Source of the DNA: Streptomyces djakartensis
GTDB taxonomy: Bacteria; Actinomycetota; Actinomycetes; Streptomycetales; Streptomycetaceae
Length of the DNA stretch: 64,000 bases
Assembly (NCBI RefSeq): GCF_014651075.1
Contig: NZ_BMWE01000007.1
Span: forward strand, 1-64,000
Direction: 5' to 3'
Of this stretch, positions 25,746-33,806 are shown one piece after another. Position 1 is the first letter of the stretch. Each line of letters begins with the position of its first letter. The position numbers and the translations under genes were made by a program. Under the pieces are notes generated by a model. It was given only the letters and a program-made list of their open reading frames with translations. It was not told where the DNA came from and made no database searches.

Positions 25746-27572
25746 CTAGAACGCGGCCTCGTCCAGCTCCATCAGGTCCAGCTCGACGCCCTCGGCGACC
25801 TTGCGGGCCAGGGTGACGCCCGGCAGGACGTTGGCGGCGAAGAACTTCGCGGCGGCGATCTTGCCGGTGTAGAAGGCCTTGTCCTTGGCGGAGGCGGTCT
25901 CCAGCTTCTCGGCGGCGATCGCGGCGCCCTTGAGCAGCAGGTATCCGACGACGACGTCACCGGAGGCCATCAGCAGGCGGGTGGTGTTCAGGCCCACCTT
26001 GTAGATGTTCTTGACGTCCTGCTCGGTGGCGGCGAGGTCGGTGAGCATCAGGCCGACGATGGCCTCCAGCTCGACGGCCGCCTTGGCGAGGTGCTCGCGG
26101 GCGCCGGCCAGCTCCTCGCCGCCGGTGCCGAGGGCGAGGAACTTCTTGATGTCCTCGGCGAGGGAGTTCAGCGCGGCGCCCTGGTTGCGGACGATCTTCC
26201 GGAAGAAGAAGTCCTGGCCCTGGATGGCCGTGGTGCCCTCGTAGAGGGTGTCGATCTTGGAGTCCCGGATGTACTGCTCGATCGGGTACTCCTGCAGGAA
26301 GCCGGAGCCGCCGAAGGTCTGCAGCGACTGGGCGAGCTGCTCGTAGCCCTTCTCGGAGCCGTAGCCCTTGACGATGGGCAGGAGCAGGTCGTTCAGCGCG
26401 TGGTCGGCGGAGGCGTCCTCGCCGGCGGCCTCCTTGATCTGGATGGCGTCCTGGATCGAGGCGGTGTACATCACCAGGGCGCGCATGCCCTCGGCGTACG
26501 CCTTCTGCGTCATGAGCGAGCGGCGCACGTCGGGGTGGTGGGTGACGGTGACCTTGGGCGCGGTCTTGTCCATGAAGTTCGCCAGGTCCGGGCCCTGGAC
26601 GCGCTCCTTGGCGTACTCCAGCGCGTTGAGGTAGCCCGTGGACAGCGTGGAGATCGCCTTCGTGCCGACCATCATGCGGGCGAACTCGATGATGCGGAAC
26701 ATCTGGCGGATGCCGTCGTGCTTGTCGCCGATGAGCCAGCCCTTGGCGGGGTGCTTGTCGCCGAAGGTCATCTCGCAGGTGTTGGAGGCCTTCAGGCCCA
26801 TCTTGTGCTCGACGTTGGTGGCGTAGACGCCGTTGCGCTCGCCCAGCTCGCCGGTCTCGAAGTCGAAGAGGTACTTCGGGACGAGGAAGAGGGACAGGCC
26901 CTTGGTGCCGGGGCCGGCGCCCTCGGGGCGGGCCAGGACGTAGTGGAGGATGTTCTCCGACATGTCGTGCTCACCGGAGGTGATGAAGCGCTTCACGCCC
27001 TCGATGTGCCAGGAGCCGTCCTCCTGCTGCACGGCCTTGGTGCGGCCGGCGCCCACGTCGGAACCCGCGTCGGGCTCGGTGAGGACCATGGTGGAGCCCC
27101 ACTGCTTCTCCACGGCGACCTTGGCTATGTGCTTCTGGACGTCGTTGCCCTCCTCGAAGAGGATGCCGGCGAACGCGGGGCCCGAGGAGTACATCCAGAC
27201 GGCCGGGTTGGCGCCCAGGATCAGCTCGGCGTAGGCCCAGATCAGGGAGCGGGGCGAGGTGGTGCCGCCGATCTCCTCGGGCAGGCCCAGGCGCCAGTAC
27301 TCGGAGTCCATGAAGGCCTGGTAGCTCTTCTTGAAGGACGCGGGGACCGGCGCCGTGTTGGTCTCCGGGTCGAAGACCGGCGGGTTGCGGTCGGCGTCGG
27401 CGAAGGACTCGGCCAGCTCGTTCTCCGAGAGGCGGGTCAGCTCCTCCAGGATGCTCTTCGCGGTCTCGACGTCCATCTCCTCGAACGGGCCGGTGCCGTA
27501 CACCTTGTCGCGCCCGAGTACTTCGAAGAGGTTGAACTCGATGTCGCGGAGATTCGACTTGTAGTGCCCCAT
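25746..27572 (-). CDS. Large acyl-CoA dehydrogenase (C-terminally extended, DmdC-like class)
   Basis: 608 residues, about 200 more than classical acyl-CoA dehydrogenases. FAD-binding and substrate blocks are present: [19 protein letters not shown], the specific core [14 protein letters not shown], the FAD-interacting [21 protein letters not shown] and the active-site region [16 protein letters not shown]. The C-terminal helical extension after residue 470 is characteristic of the class that includes methylmercaptopropionyl-CoA and long-chain enzymes. It introduces a 2,3-double bond in an acyl-CoA; chain specificity cannot be read. It is followed by a strong terminator and preceded by a relatively AT-rich promoter region (27600-27700). 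Confidence 0.92.
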   Translation of the reverse strand: MGHYKSNLRDIEFNLFEVLGRDKVYGTGPFEEMDVETAKSILEELTRLSENELAESFADADRNPPVFDPETNTAPVPASFKKSYQAFMDSEYWRLGLPEEIGGTTSPRSLIWAYAELILGANPAVWMYSSGPAFAGILFEEGNDVQKHIAKVAVEKQWGSTMVLTEPDAGSDVGAGRTKAVQQEDGSWHIEGVKRFITSGEHDMSENILHYVLARPEGAGPGTKGLSLFLVPKYLFDFETGELGERNGVYATNVEHKMGLKASNTCEMTFGDKHPAKGWLIGDKHDGIRQMFRIIEFARMMVGTKAISTLSTGYLNALEYAKERVQGPDLANFMDKTAPKVTVTHHPDVRRSLMTQKAYAEGMRALVMYTASIQDAIQIKEAAGEDASADHALNDLLLPIVKGYGSEKGYEQLAQSLQTFGGSGFLQEYPIEQYIRDSKIDTLYEGTTAIQGQDFFFRKIVRNQGAALNSLAEDIKKFLALGTGGEELAGAREHLAKAAVELEAIVGLMLTDLAATEQDVKNIYKVGLNTTRLLMASGDVVVGYLLLKGAAIAAEKLETASAKDKAFYTGKIAAAKFFAANVLPGVTLARKVAEGVELDLMELDEAAF

Positions 27573-27752
27573 GGTGACGGCTCCCGGCTCCGTAGAGAGA
27601 TCGGCGAGGCACTGGATCCTCGCGCTAGTTCACGTACCAACAAGTAGCAAGTGGTTCCGATGATGCTACCCGTCGGTAATAAGAAGCAACCCCGATCCCC
27701 CGATCTGTGACAGGTCACACCGGAACGGTCAGTGCTCGGTACTCTTGCGCCC

Positions 27753-28220
27753 ATGTACGGCTACGACCAGACAGCGGGCCCGCAAGCGCAGTACGCCCCT
27801 CCGCAGCAGCCGATGTCCGGCGGATACGGCCAGCAGCCGCCTCTGTACCCCGAGCCGTCCCCGCCCTCCCTCACCGACGCGGTCCGCGCGTTCACGACCG
27901 GGCAGATGGCCGCCGAGGACTTCCAGCAGGTCTTCGCCACGTCGAAGGTCTACTGCCCGCGCGGCGACAACCCCGGCTTCCTGGCCCTGCACAACACCCA
28001 GCAGCCGGTGATCCCGATGTTCAGCACGCTCAAGGAGCTGCGCCGGTACGCGGGCAAGGAGTCCAAGTACTTCGTGATCACCGGCGCCGAGGTGCTGGAC
28101 CTGCTGCCGACCGGCTACGGCTTCGTCCTCGACATGGAGGGCGAACACCGGATGGTGTTCGACGCGAAGGCCGTGGAGCAGATGGTCGAGTTCGCGATGC
28201 GCCGGATGTACGGCGGCTGA
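27753..28220 (+). CDS. SseB-domain protein
   Basis: 155 residues. The first 40 are Tyr/Gln/Pro/Gly-rich and disordered. The remainder matches the SseB N-terminal domain (LTDAVRAFTTGQMAAEDFQQVFATSKVYCP; MFSTLKELRRYAGKESKYFVITGAEVLDLLP), a family of unknown role linked in name only to enhanced serine sensitivity. TACTCT at 27740-27745 lies 8 bases before the ATG, so the transcript is probably leaderless. It is divergent from the acyl-CoA dehydrogenase. Confidence 0.82.
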   Translation: MYGYDQTAGPQAQYAPPQQPMSGGYGQQPPLYPEPSPPSLTDAVRAFTTGQMAAEDFQQVFATSKVYCPRGDNPGFLALHNTQQPVIPMFSTLKELRRYAGKESKYFVITGAEVLDLLPTGYGFVLDMEGEHRMVFDAKAVEQMVEFAMRRMYGG

Positions 28221-28235
28221 GACCCGCCTCCCCTC

Positions 28236-28973
28236 TTATTTCGGCAGCCGCAGCGCCAGGCCGTCCAGGACGACCTCCAGGCCGTAGGCGAACTTCATGT
28301 CGCGCAGGGCGACGGGGTCGGTGGTCGCTTCCTCGACCTCCGAGTGCGGAATGGCCAGGTGGGAGTGGTCGGCCGCGGCCCGCTGCGCCGCGGGCATCAG
28401 GCGGGCGATGAAGTCGGCCTCGGTCTCGCCGGACCGGGCGACCGTGGTGAGCCAGGCGGCCTCCGCGTTGCTCATGCCCATGACGTACGAGAAGACCGTC
28501 TCGATCGCGCGGCTCGGCTCGGCGAACCCCGCCGCGGTGAACAGGGCCGCGAGCCGCTCGGAGAAGTCCATGTAGTTGGGCCCCAGGTAGGCGAGCCCCG
28601 CCTGCCCCAGCACCAGGGTCAGCCAGGGATGCCGTAGCGCCGTCGTACGGAAGGATTCCGCCGCCTCGGTCACCGCCGCGCGCCAGTCGGGGCTGTCGGC
28701 CGGCGGGACATGGATCTCGGCGGCGACCTCGTCCACCGCGAGTTCCATCAGCTCGTCCTTGGTGGCGACGTGCCGGTACAGCGAGGTCGCCCCGGCGTTC
28801 AGGCGGGCGCCGAGCTTGCGCATGCTGAGCGCCTCGATGCCCTCGGCGTCGAGCATCGCGATCGCCTCGCGGACGATCGCGTCCCGGCTGAGCGCGGGCT
28901 GGTCGGTGCGGCGCTGCTCACGGGCCCACACCGACGGGATCGGGTTCTTGTCCTTCGTCCTGCTGCTGCTCAT
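28236..28973 (-). CDS. TetR-family regulator with TetR_C-type ligand domain
   Basis: 245 residues. The HTH is LDAEGIEALSMRKLGARLNAGATSLYRHVATKDELMELAVDEV (about 45-87), clearly TetR. The C-terminal domain has the pattern of TetR_C (tetracycline-repressor-like) members that repress efflux pumps (ALRHPWLTLVLGQAGLAYLGPNYMDF). The start at 28973 gives the usual N-terminus; the frame is open further upstream, but that would run through the operator array. It is divergent from a DHA2 pump gene and the 133-base gap is filled with phased binding-site-like repeats. Confidence 0.9.
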   Translation of the reverse strand: MSSSRTKDKNPIPSVWAREQRRTDQPALSRDAIVREAIAMLDAEGIEALSMRKLGARLNAGATSLYRHVATKDELMELAVDEVAAEIHVPPADSPDWRAAVTEAAESFRTTALRHPWLTLVLGQAGLAYLGPNYMDFSERLAALFTAAGFAEPSRAIETVFSYVMGMSNAEAAWLTTVARSGETEADFIARLMPAAQRAAADHSHLAIPHSEVEEATTDPVALRDMKFAYGLEVVLDGLALRLPK

Positions 28974-28996
28974 CGGCGCGCCCCTCCAGGCCTCGG

Positions 28997-29092
28997 TGCG
29001 AACGGTGTGCGCAATCAGCGTACAGAAATCAAGGTTTGCGTACACCGTTCCGCTCTGCGTACAGTGTTCGCATCGAAGGAACGGTGTTCGCA
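28997..29092. promoter_or_regulatory. Five-unit phased operator array between tetR and the DHA2 pump
   Basis: Related units begin at 28997, 29017, 29037, 29056 and 29076, about two helical turns apart. The best is TGCGTACAGTGTTCGCA (29056-29072), a 17-bp palindrome of form TGCGNACANTGTNCGCA; 28997-29013 (TGCGAACGGTGTGCGCA) is nearly as symmetric. The units at 29017 and 29076 keep only one half. This is the expected place for TetR repressor sites covering both promoters. Confidence 0.8.
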
Positions 29093-29106
29093 GGAGGGGA
29101 AGAGGA

Positions 29107-30618
29107 ATGGACGCTCGCAATCCACGCCGCTGGTGGATCCTGATCGTGCTGTGCCTGAGCACACTCGTGCTGGTCGTCGACAACATGGCGCTGACGGTCG
29201 CGGTGCCCTCGCTGACCGAGGACCTCGGGGCGAGCGCCCAGGACATGCAGTGGATCCTCGACTCCTACACCCTGGTCTTCGCGGGGCTGCTGCTGACCTC
29301 CGGAAGCCTCGGGGACCGGTTCGGGCGCCGCAGGGTGATGCTGATCGGGCTGCTGCTCTTCGGGGCCGCCTCGCTGGGGGCGGTCTTCTGCTCCACTCCG
29401 GGTGAACTGATCGCGGTGCGGATCGCGATGGGCGTCGGCGGCGCGCTGATCATGCCGTCCACGCTGTCCATCCTGATCACGGTCTTCGACGAGGACGAGC
29501 GGCCCAAGGCGATGGCCGCGTGGGGCTCGGTCTCGATGCTGGGGCTGGTCGGCAGCCCGGTCCTCGGCGGGGTCCTGATCGACCACTTCGCCTGGCAGGC
29601 GATCTTCCTGATCAACGTGCCGATCGTCGGTCTCGCGCTGCTCGCCGGTGTGCTGCTGATGCCGGAGTCGAAGGCGCCGTGGCAGAAGCCGGACCCGCTG
29701 GGCGCGGTGCTGTCCGCGGTGGGCATGACGGCCCTGGTGTGGTGGATCATCGAGATCCCGCAGCACGGCGCCTTCGAAGGCCGCTCCCTCCTCGTCCTGG
29801 CCGTCGCGGTGGCCGCCCTGGCCGGCTTCGTGATCTGGCAGAACGTCACCCCCGCCCCGATGGTCCCGCTGGTCCTCTTCAAGCACCGCAACTTCAGCGG
29901 CGGCTCGCTCTCCCTGGCCCTCGTCCAGATCGGCAACGCCGGCCTGCTGCTGGTCCTGACCCAGTACCTGCAGTTCGTGCTCGGCTGGTCGGCCGTCAAG
30001 GCGGGCCTGGCCTTCCTGCCGCTGGCCGTGGCCGCGCTGGCGGGCAACGCGGCGGGGGCGCAGCTCGCCGTGAAGGCCGGCAACCGGTTCGTCATCCTCG
30101 CCGGGATGCTGCTGATGGCCGCCTCGTTCGGGCTGCTGACCACGCTCACCGCCGGCAGTGGCTTCACCGTCCCGGCCGTGGCGCTGGGGATCCTGGGTCT
30201 GGGCGCCGGTCTGGCGATGCCTGCCGCGGTGGCCGCGCTGATGGGCACCATCCCCGAGGAGAAGGCCGGCGTCGGCTCCGCCCTCAACGACACCATCCAG
30301 CAGTCCGGCACCGCCCTCGGCATAGCGATCCTCGGCTCCCTGCTCTCCAGTGGCTACGCCGACGAGATGCCGGCCGGCGCCCCCGGGCAGGCCAAGGAGT
30401 CCCTCGGCGGCGCCCTGGCCGTCGCCGGCGGTGACACGGGCCTGGTGCGGGCCGCCCGCGAGGCCTTCACCGCCTCGATGTCGACGACCTTCACGATCAG
30501 CGCGATCGGTGTCCTGGCCGCGGCGGTCGTCGCCACGCTGGTGATGCGGGACCGCGAGCCGGAGCCCGTCGAGGCCGGGGCCGGGACCGGGGCCGAGGAG
30601 CGTGAACTGGTCGCCTGA
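29107..30618 (+). CDS. DHA2 (14-helix) MFS drug efflux transporter
   Basis: 503 residues of the EmrB/QacA type. Motif A is GSLGDRFGRRRVMLIG, motif C-like GSPVLGGVL is in helix 5, and the opening DNMALTVAVPSLTEDLGAS is diagnostic (motif D1 region). About 14 membrane helices are predicted. It should expel a hydrophobic or cationic compound using the proton gradient. GGAGGGG precedes the ATG at 29107. The divergent TetR gene and operator array indicate ligand-induced expression. Confidence 0.92.
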   Translation: MDARNPRRWWILIVLCLSTLVLVVDNMALTVAVPSLTEDLGASAQDMQWILDSYTLVFAGLLLTSGSLGDRFGRRRVMLIGLLLFGAASLGAVFCSTPGELIAVRIAMGVGGALIMPSTLSILITVFDEDERPKAMAAWGSVSMLGLVGSPVLGGVLIDHFAWQAIFLINVPIVGLALLAGVLLMPESKAPWQKPDPLGAVLSAVGMTALVWWIIEIPQHGAFEGRSLLVLAVAVAALAGFVIWQNVTPAPMVPLVLFKHRNFSGGSLSLALVQIGNAGLLLVLTQYLQFVLGWSAVKAGLAFLPLAVAALAGNAAGAQLAVKAGNRFVILAGMLLMAASFGLLTTLTAGSGFTVPAVALGILGLGAGLAMPAAVAALMGTIPEEKAGVGSALNDTIQQSGTALGIAILGSLLSSGYADEMPAGAPGQAKESLGGALAVAGGDTGLVRAAREAFTASMSTTFTISAIGVLAAAVVATLVMRDREPEPVEAGAGTGAEERELVA

Positions 30619-30630
30619 CACGCACGTACG

Positions 30631-30662
30631 AAGGCCGGTACCCCGAAGGGGGTGCCGGCCTT
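30631..30662 (+). terminator. Terminator of the DHA2 pump gene
   Basis: Arms AAGGCCGGTACCCC (30631-30644) and GGGGTGCCGGCCTT (30649-30662) pair over 14 positions with one G-U pair, 13 bases after the stop. Confidence 0.85.
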
Positions 30663-30703
30663 CCGCTGTGCCGGTGCCTCCGGGGTTGGGTCCGTCACCC
30701 GTT

Positions 30704-30730
30704 GGGAATGTCCTCCCGGTTTTCACTGTT
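30704..30730 (+). promoter_or_regulatory. Sigma-R-type promoter upstream of the truncated pirin gene
   Basis: GGGAAT at 30704-30709, exactly 18 bases, then GTT at 30728-30730: a full match to the thiol-stress sigma-R consensus GGAAT-N18-GTT. Transcription would start near 30737-30740, about 35 bases before the Shine-Dalgarno GAGGAGG at 30775-30781. Confidence 0.7.
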
Positions 30731-30785
30731 GGGAGTGGCAGAAAGTTCAACGCTCAACTAAACTGGGCGTACACGAGGAGGAACC

Positions 30786-31493
30786 ACGTACATCATCGAC
30801 GGGATCTTCGACCACCAGGACAGCCAGGGTGGCGGTGGCACCATCACCAACGGCGACACCCAGTGGATGACGGCGGGCTCGGGCCTGCTGCACATCGAGG
30901 CGCCACCGGAGCATCTGGTCATGTCCGGAGGGCTCTTCCACGGGCTCCAGCTGTGGGTGAACCTCCCGGCCAAGGACAAGATGATGGCCCCGCGCTACCA
31001 GGACATCCGCGGCGGCAACGTCCAGCTGCTCACCACGCCCGACGGTGGCGCGCTGCTGCGGGTCATCGCGGGTGAGCTGGACGGTCACGCCGGTCCCGGT
31101 ATCACGCACACGCCGATCACGATGATCCACGCGACGCTGGCGCCGGGCGCGGAGCTGACCCTGCCGTGGCGCGAGGACTTCAACGGCCTGGCGTACGTGC
31201 TGGCGGGCAAGGGCTCGGTCGGTGCCGAGCGCCGTCCGGTCCACATGGGCCAGACCGCCGTGTTCGGCGCGGGCTCGTCGCTGACCGTCCGCGCGGACGA
31301 GAGGCAGGATTCGCGTACACCGGACCTGGAGGTCGTCCTGCTCGGCGGGCAGCCGATCCGTGAGCCCATGGCCCACTACGGCCCGTTCGTGATGAACACC
31401 CGTGAGGAACTCCAGCAGGCGTTCGATGACTTCCAGAAGGGACGGCTGGGAACCATCCCGGCCGTGCATGGAATGTCCGAGGGCGGCTTGTAG
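30786..31493 (+). pseudogene. Pirin gene lacking start codon and N-terminal domain portion
   Basis: The sequence joins the pirin family abruptly at TYIIDGIFDHQD and continues to a normal pirin C-terminus (RLGTIPAVHG). Full-length pirins are about 300-320 residues; about 75-80 residues, including the two His metal ligands of the WHPHRG motif, are gone, while the later His/Glu pair (LLHIEAPPE) remains. GAGGAGG lies at 30775-30781, but the next codons are ACC-ACG-TAC with no ATG/GTG/TTG until ATG 30867, which has no Shine-Dalgarno. An in-frame TAA closes the frame upstream at 30759. The simplest reading is a clean deletion from the start codon into the ORF. A 208-residue product from 30867, or initiation at ACG, cannot be excluded. 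Confidence 0.8.
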
Positions 31494-31521
31494 AGCCGCT
31501 GAGACGGGTACGGTACGACAC

Positions 31522-31558
31522 GGCCCGAAGCCGCAAATTCCAGTTGCGACTTCGGGCC
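31522..31558. terminator. Bidirectional terminator between pirin and BRO-N genes
   Basis: GGCCCGAAGCCGCAA (31522-31536) pairs with TTGCGACTTCGGGCC (31544-31558) with one mismatch; the loop is ATTCCAG. Convergent genes flank it. Confidence 0.85.
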
Positions 31559-31574
31559 TGACTTGTCGGTGCCG

Positions 31575-32441
31575 TTAAGGCAGCACGTAGAACGGGGCGC
31601 CGTTCGGAGCGCGTCCCACCTGACGTACGCAATCCTGCTCGGACAGCAGTTCAAGGCTGTCGTGGACGCGGTCTGTCGACAGCCCGGTGCAGACGGAGAT
31701 CTCCTCCACGCTGTAGCCGGCGCCGCCGTGCAGCAGGGCCGGCGCCAAGTGGGCGGCCACCGCGTGGACGTCCTCGGTGACGACGAGGTTCCTGGCCTTC
31801 CAGTTGGCCAGAAGCTGCTGGGGCGTCAACTCCGGGGCCTGGACGGGGCGCGTGCGGTCGTCGGAGCGGCGCAGCGTCCTCGTGATGTCGCGGAGCATCT
31901 CGACGATCGTGTTCTGCTTGTCGTCGATCTGCCGTAGCGCCGCGTCCGTCCGGGTGCCGCGCTCTTCGAGCCGGACGAGGGCGTCGGCGAGCTGCGGCGG
32001 TACGGCGTAGGCGGTGGGGGCTGCGGGTTGTTGTACGGGGGCCGGTTCCAGGGAGTAGGAGCCGTCGCGCTGGATGGTGGCGATGACTTCGGAGACCCAG
32101 GCCTTGAAGGGCTGGGCCGAGGGTTTGGTGCAGCCGTTGACCAACCGGATCAGGCCCTGGAGATTCACGAGATTCATGTCTCGTCGCCACTCTCGACCTG
32201 CGGGAACGTCGAGAGCGTGCCTCTGAAGCACACTCTCAACACTGGAAAAGTTGGCTGTGTCGGCGACGTTCCGCAGTGTCGATCCGACGTGTGTGTAGCC
32301 CAGGTGCCGACACACGTCGACGGCCGGGAACCAATACGTCCCGTCCGGCAGGGTCAGCCTTCGGACCCGTGCGCCTGTCGCGGCGAACACGAAGTCACTG
32401 ATCTCGATCGCGTCTTTGTGTGTGTTGTTCTGCTCGTTCAT
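31575..32441 (-). CDS. BRO-N family DNA-binding (antirepressor-like) protein
   Basis: 288 residues. The N-terminal BRO-N domain (about 15-125) is shown by DFVFAATGARVRRLTLPDGTYWFPAVDVCRHLGY, LVNLQGLIRLVNGCTKPSAQPFKAWVSEVIATIQRDGSY. A coiled middle (QLADALVRLEERGTRTDAALRQIDDKQN) and a C-terminal winged-helix-like segment (GYSVEEISVCTGLSTDRVHDSLELL) follow. BRO-N proteins are common in phages and mobile elements and as chromosomal strays in streptomycetes. The codon use is somewhat less GC-rich than neighbours. It lies between two pirin fragments, within the probable insertion. Confidence 0.85.
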   Translation of the reverse strand: MNEQNNTHKDAIEISDFVFAATGARVRRLTLPDGTYWFPAVDVCRHLGYTHVGSTLRNVADTANFSSVESVLQRHALDVPAGREWRRDMNLVNLQGLIRLVNGCTKPSAQPFKAWVSEVIATIQRDGSYSLEPAPVQQPAAPTAYAVPPQLADALVRLEERGTRTDAALRQIDDKQNTIVEMLRDITRTLRRSDDRTRPVQAPELTPQQLLANWKARNLVVTEDVHAVAAHLAPALLHGGAGYSVEEISVCTGLSTDRVHDSLELLSEQDCVRQVGRAPNGAPFYVLP

Positions 32442-32549
32442 CGAGCATCACCTCCCGCGTCGGAACGTAGGCCCACGGAGGTGCAACTCGCGTCGATAGC
32501 AAGGACGTTCACCCGAAGGTGGACAGAAACATCGATTCTGTCGACCGCG

Positions 32550-32756
32550 TCAGCCCTTCACGTCCTCGACGAACGCCGACCACGCGGCGGCGCCGAAGAG
32601 CAGCGCCGGGCCGGTGGGGTTCTTGCTGTCGCGGACGGGGGTGAGGCCCGGGTAGCCGTCGGCCACTTCCAGGCAGTCGCCGTTGTCGGGGCCGCTGTGG
32701 CTGGACTTGCGCCAGGCGATGAGGGCCGACGCGTCAGGAATGTGGTGGGCGCTCAT
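32550..32756 (-). CDS. DUF397 small protein paired with the XRE regulator
   Basis: 68 residues with the DUF397 layout: ALIAWRKSSHSGPDNGDCLEVAD, VRDSKNPTGPALLFGAAAWSAFVEDVKG. Streptomycetes carry many DUF397/XRE pairs of the WhiJ/AbaA-like kind, in which the small protein antagonises or partners the DNA-binding protein. It overlaps the XRE gene end by 23 bases on the same strand, so the two are co-translated. The target genes are not known. Confidence 0.9.
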   Translation of the reverse strand: MSAHHIPDASALIAWRKSSHSGPDNGDCLEVADGYPGLTPVRDSKNPTGPALLFGAAAWSAFVEDVKG

Positions 32757-33582
32757 GGTTGTCGTAGTCCTTCGCCACCGATGCGATCAGGTCGAGGGAC
32801 GCCTCCGGCGGCAGCGCGGCGGCCCTAGCCAGATCGTAAGCGTCGCGGTACCGCCGGACCAGTGACGGATCGTCGGTCAGGGAACCGGTGTGCAGTGCTT
32901 CCACGTACGCCATGTCAGGCGCGTCGGTAAAGCGCATCAGCTTCATCATGCTGCTCATGGCCGCGTGGGCTCCCGCGCTGAACGGGACCACCTGCACCAT
33001 GATCCTTCCCGCGCGCGCCAACCCCACGATGTGCCGCAACTGTTCGGCCATGATGGCCGGGTCGCCGACCACGGTCCGGATCGCGCTCTCGCTCAGGATC
33101 ATCCAGACCGTCGGGGACGCCGGGTTGTCCAGAATGTGGGCCCGCTCAACGCGGTTGACGACCTTCTCGTCAAGCTCGGCCGCCGTGTTGTTGGGCTTGG
33201 CTGCCTTGAGCACGGCTCGCGCGTACGCCTTCGTCTGCAACAGCCCCGGCACCAGCGAAACAGCGAACTCCTCGATGAACACGGCAAGTCGCTCCGCCTC
33301 CGCCGCCTCCTGGAAGTGTTCCGCGAAACGGGCCTTGGCCAGTGTGTCCCGCCAGCGTTCGAAGAAGCCGTCCGTGCCGAGCACCTGGTCCAGACGCTTC
33401 GCGTCCGCCGGGTTGGGTGTGCGGCGGCCCGCCTCGTAGTGGGCGATGAGGGACGGCGAGCACACGACCATCTCGGCCAGTTCCCCCTGGGTCAGGCCCA
33501 CAGTCTCCCGTCTGCGGCGCAGCTCGTCACCGTAGCGCTGCTCGCTGGACTGCCTGCCCTGGGGCCCCGTTCGACCTGTCAT
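32734..33582 (-). CDS. XRE-family regulator with DUF5753 domain (WhiJ-like)
   Basis: 282 residues. The HTH near the N-terminus reads LRRRRETVGLTQGELAEMVVCSPSLIAHYEAGRRTP (about 21-56). The remainder is DUF5753, with ERLAVFIEEFAVSLVPGLLQTKAYARAVL and the C-terminal LTDDPSLVRRYRDAYDLARAAALPPEASLDLI. These proteins pair with DUF397 partners and several affect development or antibiotic production. Its own promoter must lie in the 33583-33657 gap, immediately beside the second pirin relic. Confidence 0.9.
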   Translation of the reverse strand: MTGRTGPQGRQSSEQRYGDELRRRRETVGLTQGELAEMVVCSPSLIAHYEAGRRTPNPADAKRLDQVLGTDGFFERWRDTLAKARFAEHFQEAAEAERLAVFIEEFAVSLVPGLLQTKAYARAVLKAAKPNNTAAELDEKVVNRVERAHILDNPASPTVWMILSESAIRTVVGDPAIMAEQLRHIVGLARAGRIMVQVVPFSAGAHAAMSSMMKLMRFTDAPDMAYVEALHTGSLTDDPSLVRRYRDAYDLARAAALPPEASLDLIASVAKDYDNHERPPHS

Positions 33583-33657
33583 TCCATCGACGGTAGCCGC
33601 GCACAGTCACACCTTGGATGCGAACAGTGAGATTGGTGGGCTGCGTGCTGGCGGGAG

Positions 33658-33792
33658 CGTCCGCGCGGACGAGAAGCAGGACTCGCGTACACCGGACCTG
33701 GAGGTCGTCCTGCTCGGCGGGCAGCCGATCCGTGAGCCCATGGCCCACTACAGCCCGTTCGTGATGAACACCAAGGATGAGCTCATGCAGGC
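33658..33792 (+). pseudogene. Second pirin C-terminal fragment (duplicate of 31286-31420)
   Basis: About 135 bases match 31286-31420 (offset 2372) at roughly 90-95% identity: they encode VRADEKQDSRTPDLEVVLLG through QPIREPMAHYSPFVMNTKDEL. No pirin coding sequence precedes it except a short match, GTGCTGGCGGG (about 33645-33655), to pirin bases near 31198-31208, which hints at an internal deletion. It is not a gene; an ORF from 33614 running through it has no family-like start. Confidence 0.85.
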
Positions 33793-33806
33793 CCTCGAGG
33801 CGCGCG

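Noticed and set aside
30631..30785. A separate small gene between the DHA2 pump and pirin
   Set aside because: The interval is fully explained by the pump terminator, the sigma-R-type promoter and the Shine-Dalgarno; no frame has a start with ribosome-binding site.
30762..30866. A functional non-canonical ACG start for the truncated pirin
   Set aside because: The GAGGAGG spacing would allow it, but ACG starts are rare and the protein would lack two metal ligands; pseudogene is the simpler call, though it is left open.
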